NCBI GenBank assembly: GCA_021820645.1
Contig: JAKADJ010000065.1
Span: 1-9,739 of the forward strand
Direction: 5' to 3'
From: Bacillota bacterium
GTDB lineage: Bacteria > Bacillota_E > Sulfobacillia > Sulfobacillales > Sulfobacillaceae
DNA: 9,739 bases
This document shows positions 6,288 through 9,739 of this stretch, piece by piece (the stretch's first letter is position 1; each line of letters begins with the position of its first letter). The notes below the pieces were generated by a model. It was not told the DNA's origin, searched no databases, and saw only the letters and a program-made list of their open reading frames with translations. Made by a program: the position numbers and the translations under genes.

Positions 6288-6638
6288 CATGGGATATCCC
6301 AGGAGTCCTGCAGCAATCCCTGTGACCACCGCTATAAAGATTAGCCACAGGGTAAGCTCGTGCTTGTGGTGCCATTCACAACACGTTCGCAGGAATGTGC
6401 CGTGTGCGATTCACATCCCGGACCATCGGCTGACCCACACCCAGTGTGTCTAGGAACACCGAGGAGAGTGCATATACCTGCCTCGATTTTTGGCATCCAT
6501 GGTGAAATAGCTTGAATGACGGCCTTATCAACCAGGAGATGATGGGCCGCTCACGGTATCTAGCTCGTTTCGCGCCAGACTCCGGTGGATCCCGACGCAA
6601 GAACCACACAGCGAGATACCGTGCGCCCGGTACAAGGC
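6288..6638. other. 351-bp stretch without a convincing gene
   Basis: This gap separates the convergent pRiA4b-family and asparaginase genes. It contains a 12-bp palindrome (TGGGATATCCCA, 6290-6301) just after the upstream stop, and an inverted repeat at 6552-6623. A minus-strand frame reads as a membrane helix (WLIFIAVVTGIAAGLLGYPML) but lacks a usable start. No U-tailed terminator was seen for either gene. Confidence 0.5.
6552..6623. repeat. 10-bp perfect inverted repeat downstream of the asparaginase gene
   Basis: CACGGTATCT at 6552-6561 pairs with AGATACCGTG at 6614-6623 across 52 nt. The repeat begins 15 nt beyond the asparaginase stop, in its 3' untranslated region. No T-run follows. 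It may shape the mRNA 3' end, or be chance. Confidence 0.4.
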
Positions 6639-7661
6639 TTAAGACGAAAGCTTGCTGCGCTCGAGGTGAAATACCGGCCGCATCGCCCCGACTTCACGTC
6701 CTGCGTGGTTCTTGATGACTGGCTGAATGACATTCGTCAAGGTTTGGATCTCCGAATCGCTCAGTACACCAATTTCCGCCAACACCGCTGCCACCACCGT
6801 ACCGATGGTGCGAGATGTACCGTCGCTAATCTTCACGGCCAGTCCAAGACCGCGCTCGGGAATCCCGATACAAAACACCGCTTCAGCACCACCCTTAGAG
6901 ACAAATCGGTGATCCGTAGCATCGGCAAGCGTGACCTCGAGTCGTCCCGTTCCGGACACCAATTCCGGATAGGTCCGCATCGCCTCCGCAATAATCATGG
7001 CGGCGCCTTGGGGTTCGGGATCGAGTCCTCTGGGATCCACCAGCCGGGCGTAAGCATAGGCCATGCGAGCCAACGAAAGATAAAACGTAGGAACGCCACA
7101 CCCATCCACACCCGTATAAATGCTCTGCGGCTTCTGGATACCGGTCATCAAGGCCACGTTTTCCAAAATTTTGCGTTGAACGGGATGTTCCGGCAATTGA
7201 TATCCTTCCAAGGGCGCCTTCAGCATCCGTGCCAGCGTCAACATCCCCGAATGTTTACCGCTACAGTTGTTGTGCACAATTTCGGCAGGACGTCTTTCAG
7301 CTAACATGCGTTCTGTGGTTTCCCGATGACTTGGCATGTGAATGCCACAAATCAGATCTTCTTGACGAGCCGCAATCTTAGCCAGGATGCCTTGGACTAA
7401 TTCTACGTGTTGGTCCTCTCCGCCATGCGAAGCACAGGTCATCGCCACCTCTCTGGGTGTCAAGTGAAACGCGTCAATCGCCCCGGATTGTACCAGCGGC
7501 ATCGCCTGAAAAGGCTTGGCCGAAGAGCGCCAAAAGGTTTCGCGATTTGGATCTCCCAACCAATACTGGATATGCCCGAGGCTATCGACGACCGCAACGT
7601 CTGCATAGGCCACACTTTCGACCTGGTTTCCTCGGTAAATTTCCACTGCGCGCTCCGCCAT
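6639..7661 (-). CDS. L-asparaginase II family (ReAV-like class 3 asparaginase)
   Basis: This 340-residue protein probably hydrolyses L-asparagine to aspartate and ammonia in the cytoplasm. It belongs to the asparaginase II family typified by Rhizobium etli AnsA/ReAV, unrelated to the E. coli type I and II enzymes. Motifs in order: RSSAKPFQA at 45-53 (catalytic Ser and Lys region), CASHGGE at 76-82, NNCSGKHSGML at 131-141, VDGCGVP at 185-191 and SKGGAEAVF about residues 255-263. C133, K136 and C188 occupy the places of the zinc-binding Cys-Lys-Cys set of ReAV. Length is normal and nothing is missing. The ATG directly follows the TAA of the upstream amidotransferase with no base between, so translational coupling is likely; a GGGG lies shortly upstream as the ribosome-binding site. 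The pair suggests amide or gamma-glutamyl nitrogen scavenging. Confidence 0.93.
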   Translation of the reverse strand: MAERAVEIYRGNQVESVAYADVAVVDSLGHIQYWLGDPNRETFWRSSAKPFQAMPLVQSGAIDAFHLTPREVAMTCASHGGEDQHVELVQGILAKIAARQEDLICGIHMPSHRETTERMLAERRPAEIVHNNCSGKHSGMLTLARMLKAPLEGYQLPEHPVQRKILENVALMTGIQKPQSIYTGVDGCGVPTFYLSLARMAYAYARLVDPRGLDPEPQGAAMIIAEAMRTYPELVSGTGRLEVTLADATDHRFVSKGGAEAVFCIGIPERGLGLAVKISDGTSRTIGTVVAAVLAEIGVLSDSEIQTLTNVIQPVIKNHAGREVGAMRPVFHLERSKLSS

Positions 7662-8393
7662 TTATTGTCCCCTTCCTTGATACATTCCGGCCGCCTGCAC
7701 AAAGGTGCTAAATAAGTTTTTGGCTTCGGCTCGATGTGTTTGTAGATCCTCTGGATGCCACTGAACACCAATGCGAAACATCGCTTGAGGATCCTCGATG
7801 GCCTCGATGATCCCATCGTCGGAATGCGCTGTCACTACATATCCTTCGGGGACCCGTTCGATCGCCTGATGATGAAACGAATTCACTGACAGGGAATTCC
7901 CCTGCAAGATTTCGGCGAGCCGAGTACCAGAATCCACCGTCACGCGATGCGTGACGTCGACCCGCGGTTCGGATTGGTTGTGACGAATCTGGCTATCTGG
8001 TCGGGCACTTGGAAGATCTTGAATGAGGGACCCGCCCCCGGCCACCGTTAATGCCTGTAGCCCGCGACAGATCCCGAAAATCGGCATGTTAAGTTCCTCA
8101 GCCACCCGGATCAGCCCCAGTTCCGTGGTGTCCCGGGCCGTCGACACGGAAGCCATCTCGGTCCCTTGGTTGGCAGCGCCGAAGGTAGCCGGATCAAAAT
8201 CGCCACCACCGGTGAGTAAGAGGCCGTGGCATTGTCTTAAAAGTTCCGATGAAGACGGTTCATTAGGCAGTAACACCGGAATCCCACCCGCCTCAATAAT
8301 GGCCACAATATAAGTGCGTCGTACCCAGTCTCTTGCTGGTATATCGGATTTTTCTTCGCGAGACATCGAAATGCCAATCAATGGTTGTGTCAT
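7662..8393 (-). CDS. Class I glutamine-amidotransferase-like hydrolase (gamma-glutamyl-GABA hydrolase, PuuD family)
   Basis: The longest frame opens at 8498, inside the preceding terminator. An AAGGAG at 8403-8408 points instead to the ATG at 8391-8393, giving 243 residues beginning MTQPLIGIS. The triad of class I amidotransferases is visible: nucleophile C109 in FGICRGLQAL, then H213 and E215 in GVQWHPE. LLTGGGDFDP near 59-68 and NSFHHQAI at 171-178 are typical of the peptidase C26 / PuuD group, which cleaves gamma-glutamyl-gamma-aminobutyrate in putrescine breakdown or related gamma-glutamyl amides. No other putrescine genes are present, so the exact substrate is uncertain. It is the first gene of a likely two-gene unit with the asparaginase. 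The promoter between 8394 and 8471 could not be fixed; TAGAAT lies there without a good -35. Confidence 0.9.
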   Translation of the reverse strand: MTQPLIGISMSREEKSDIPARDWVRRTYIVAIIEAGGIPVLLPNEPSSSELLRQCHGLLLTGGGDFDPATFGAANQGTEMASVSTARDTTELGLIRVAEELNMPIFGICRGLQALTVAGGGSLIQDLPSARPDSQIRHNQSEPRVDVTHRVTVDSGTRLAEILQGNSLSVNSFHHQAIERVPEGYVVTAHSDDGIIEAIEDPQAMFRIGVQWHPEDLQTHRAEAKNLFSTFVQAAGMYQGRGQ

Positions 8394-8471
8394 CTGCTTC
8401 GTCTCCTTGCAATCCAAACCTACGATCAATTCTACCGCTCTTCCTCCATTATCGGGGCTTTGGCTCCATAC

Positions 8472-8493
8472 AAAAAGCGAGCCCATCGGGCTC
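8472..8493 (-). terminator. Intrinsic terminator after the mazF-like toxin gene
   Basis: On the minus strand, GAGCCC (8493-8488) pairs with GGGCTC (8484-8479) around a GAT loop, followed by GC and then TTTTT (8476-8472). It begins 10 nt after the toxin stop codon. It separates the toxin-antitoxin transcript from the downstream hydrolase-asparaginase unit. Confidence 0.8.
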
Positions 8494-8503
8494 ACCATAA
8501 GAG

Positions 8504-8869
8504 CTAGACCTCCGTCACACCCAGACTCAGCAGAATTGCCTGGTTGACGCGAGCCATCAGTTCCGGACTCAGATGGGCAATGCGTTCTTTCAACCGCCGT
8601 TTATCAATCGTCCGAACCTGTTCGAGTAAAATCACTGAATCACGATCCAATTGAGATTCCCCCGCCTTGACTTCCACATGAATCGGAAGCTTCGTCTTCA
8701 AAACTTGGGAGGTTACCGCACACACAATAGTGGTCGGGCTATACCGGTTTCCAATATCGTTCTGCAAGATCAGCACAGGCCTAGTGCCTCCCTGCTCCGA
8801 TCCGACTACAGGGGATAAATCCGCAAAAAAAATGTCGCCTCGGCGCACTACTACATCCGTTCCAGCCAC
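8504..8869 (-). CDS. ndoA: MazF/EndoA-type endoribonuclease toxin
   Basis: This is a sequence-specific mRNA-cleaving RNase and the toxin of a type II pair. The block VVRRGDIFFADLSPVVGSEQ, then GGTRPVLILQND, IVCAVTSQ and DSVILLEQVRTIDKRRL, is very close to Bacillus EndoA, including the conserved RGD and GGxRPV elements and the TIDKxRL helix. The frame opens at a TTG at 8902, which would overlap the antitoxin by 31 nt. The better start is the GTG at 8867-8869, with GGGAG at 8875-8879 and only 2 nt after the antitoxin stop. This gives 121 residues, against about 116 in Bacillus. A GTG seven codons further in is also possible. It is the last gene of the unit, ended by the terminator at 8472-8493. 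Confidence 0.94.
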   Translation of the reverse strand: MAGTDVVVRRGDIFFADLSPVVGSEQGGTRPVLILQNDIGNRYSPTTIVCAVTSQVLKTKLPIHVEVKAGESQLDRDSVILLEQVRTIDKRRLKERIAHLSPELMARVNQAILLSLGVTEV

Positions 8870-8871
8870 CG

Positions 8872-9126
8872 CTACTCCCGAGTAAAACTCACTAGGTCCC
8901 AAGCCTCTTCCGCCATCGCCGCATTGAGATGACCCATTTCTTGATAGCCTTGAATCAACTCTTGCCGAATTTGTTGGCGACGTTGCTCTGCTAAGTAAAA
9001 TTCAACACTTTCGCGAATGACTTCGCTCCGGTGACGACCTTCATCGCCCGCCACCCGATCTAAAGCATCCACCAATCGATACGGGAGCCGCACCATGACA
9101 CGGCGGTTTTCTTCCAAAGCGCCCAC
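8872..9126 (-). CDS. ndoAI: Ribbon-helix-helix antitoxin (EndoAI/MazE-like)
   Basis: This protein of about 81-84 residues is the partner of the downstream RNase. The N-terminal part, VMVRLPYRLVDALDRVAGDEGRHRSEVIRESVEFYL, is a ribbon-helix-helix DNA-binding domain (strand, then two helices with the RSEVIRES turn). The C-terminal part is charged and would wrap the toxin (QEMGHLNAAMAEEAWDL). Such antitoxins neutralise the RNase and commonly repress their own operon. Two starts are possible: the GTG at 9124-9126, or the TTG at 9115-9117, which has GAGGTG (9124-9129) at a 6-nt spacing and is the better ribosome-binding arrangement. The gene ends 2 nt before the toxin start, typical of coupled translation. 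It is expressed from the promoter at 9146-9175. Confidence 0.92.
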   Translation of the reverse strand: MGALEENRRVMVRLPYRLVDALDRVAGDEGRHRSEVIRESVEFYLAEQRRQQIRQELIQGYQEMGHLNAAMAEEAWDLVSFTRE

Positions 9127-9145
9127 CTCTTTCCCCCACAGGGAT

Positions 9146-9175
9146 ATTATATCTTCCGCAAAAAAAGCGTGTCAA
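9146..9175 (-). promoter_or_regulatory. Consensus sigma-A promoter for the antitoxin-toxin pair
   Basis: On the minus strand TTGACA (9175-9170) and TATAAT (9151-9146) are both exact consensus, separated by 18 bp that contain a run of seven T. The -35 box overlaps the alr stop codon (9172-9174). Transcription would start about 15 nt upstream of the antitoxin start. The pair can therefore be transcribed separately from alr. Confidence 0.85.
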
Positions 9176-9739
9176 TGCGAAGATTTACAAATTACCCGCG
9201 GAACCCTGACGCCGATTGTGCATAACATCTCGTACGGGATGGTCTCACCCCATTCGGCCCATTCAAATATAGTAATGTGTTTGTCTTGGTCGGATCCTAA
9301 TAACACCACCCGATCGCCGACCGCGACGGAGTCTTCCTCGGGAATCCCGACCGTGATTTGGTCCATCGACACCCTCCCGACCACCGGATAGCGTTGGCCC
9401 CGAATCAGAACCGCACTACGATTAGAAAAAATTCTCCGATACCCGTCGGCGTATCCCACAGGAATCGAAGCAATCTGCATCGCACACGGAGTATGGTAGG
9501 TGCGGGCATACCCCACTGGAAAATGAGCGGGCACGCGTTTAAGATACACAATGCGGGACTCGACGCTCAGTGTCGGTTGCAATGGCATCGTGGCGTCCGC
9601 ACCATAGAGCGCAATCCCCACCCGCACCAGGTTAAAATGCGTGCCAGGAAACCGTAACGCCGCGGCAGAATTCGCAGCATGAAGGAACGGAGGAAGCCTA
9701 TGCTGGCCCCGCAACTGTTCGATAATATCCAAAAATCGG
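9172..9739 (-). CDS. alr: Alanine racemase, C-terminal half (5' end off window)
   Basis: About 188 C-terminal residues are present, and the frame is open through the right edge. Alanine racemase interconverts L- and D-alanine with pyridoxal phosphate, supplying D-alanine for peptidoglycan. Family motifs run in order: HAANSAAALRFP, FNLVRVGIALYG, VGYARTY (the second catalytic tyrosine region), ASIPVGYADGYRR, YPVVGRVSMDQITV and GETIPYEMLCTIGVRVPRV at the C-terminus. The pyridoxal-phosphate lysine lies in the missing N-terminal part. The gene order alr, antitoxin, toxin matches Bacillus. The stop codon is embedded in the -35 box of the toxin-antitoxin promoter, and no separate alr terminator is seen. 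Confidence 0.96.
   Translation of the reverse strand, partial: RFLDIIEQLRGQHRLPPFLHAANSAAALRFPGTHFNLVRVGIALYGADATMPLQPTLSVESRIVYLKRVPAHFPVGYARTYHTPCAMQIASIPVGYADGYRRIFSNRSAVLIRGQRYPVVGRVSMDQITVGIPEEDSVAVGDRVVLLGSDQDKHITIFEWAEWGETIPYEMLCTIGVRVPRVICKSSH

Noticed and set aside
6290..6301. 12-bp palindrome TGGGATATCCCA as a terminator
   Set aside because: There is no loop and no T-run, and the AT-containing core is too short for a terminator. It is left as a note in the gap description.
6376..6609. Minus-strand 77-codon frame between the pRiA4b-family and asparaginase genes
   Set aside because: No ribosome-binding site, no recognisable motif, and a basic, irregular composition typical of chance frames.
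6585..7304. Plus-strand 239-codon frame
   Set aside because: It lies antisense over the asparaginase gene, whose conserved catalytic motifs are all in the minus frame.
8394..8498. N-terminal extension of the PuuD-like protein
   Set aside because: It runs into the intrinsic terminator of the upstream unit, and the family start MTQPLIGIS has its own AAGGAG.

Overview
This looks like a chromosomal segment from a Gram-positive bacterium of the Firmicutes type, modestly GC-rich. The main evidence is the order alanine racemase, ribbon-helix-helix antitoxin, MazF-type RNase at the right end, which is the alr-ndoAI-ndoA arrangement of bacilli and relatives. Strong AGGAGG ribosome-binding sites, a sigma-A-type consensus promoter and U-tailed terminators agree with this. 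The mix with a domain-short rubrerythrin and a GlpC-like Fe-S protein would suit a Sulfobacillus-like acidophile, but that genus assignment is an inference.

Layout from left to right. (1) 1-1272, minus strand: a rubrerythrin lacking the rubredoxin domain, then a GlpC/HdrD-like Fe-S oxidoreductase cut by the left edge. They probably form a peroxide/redox operon, and a PerR-like inverted repeat lies in the promoter region. (2) 1273-3286, plus strand: a divergent intergenic region with a 12-bp palindrome and a terminator-like leader hairpin. It is followed by a 457-residue His-rich protein I cannot name and a small membrane protein with a Met/His/Cys-rich segment. (3) 3318-4013, minus strand: a GNAT acetyltransferase of the COG3375 type. 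(4) 4014-5193: a 21-bp perfect inverted repeat, then a class I SAM-dependent methyltransferase on the plus strand. (5) 5194-6638: a gene-poor stretch rich in inverted repeats, with a single pRiA4b ORF-3-family gene. (6) 6639-8393, minus strand: a gamma-glutamyl-GABA hydrolase-like amidotransferase joined end to end with an AnsA/ReAV-type asparaginase, probably a two-gene amide-hydrolysis operon. (7) 8472-9739, minus strand: an intrinsic terminator, the MazF toxin, the MazE-like antitoxin, a near-perfect promoter overlapping the alr stop codon, and the C-terminal half of alanine racemase cut by the right edge.

The well-understood parts are housekeeping or stress modules. The least explained are the His-rich protein plus Met/His-rich membrane protein pair and the structured non-coding DNA at 4182-4235 and 5354-5650. 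No tRNA, rRNA, CRISPR array or complete insertion sequence was seen. Several start codons were moved inward from the longest frame because a good ribosome-binding site lies before an internal start.
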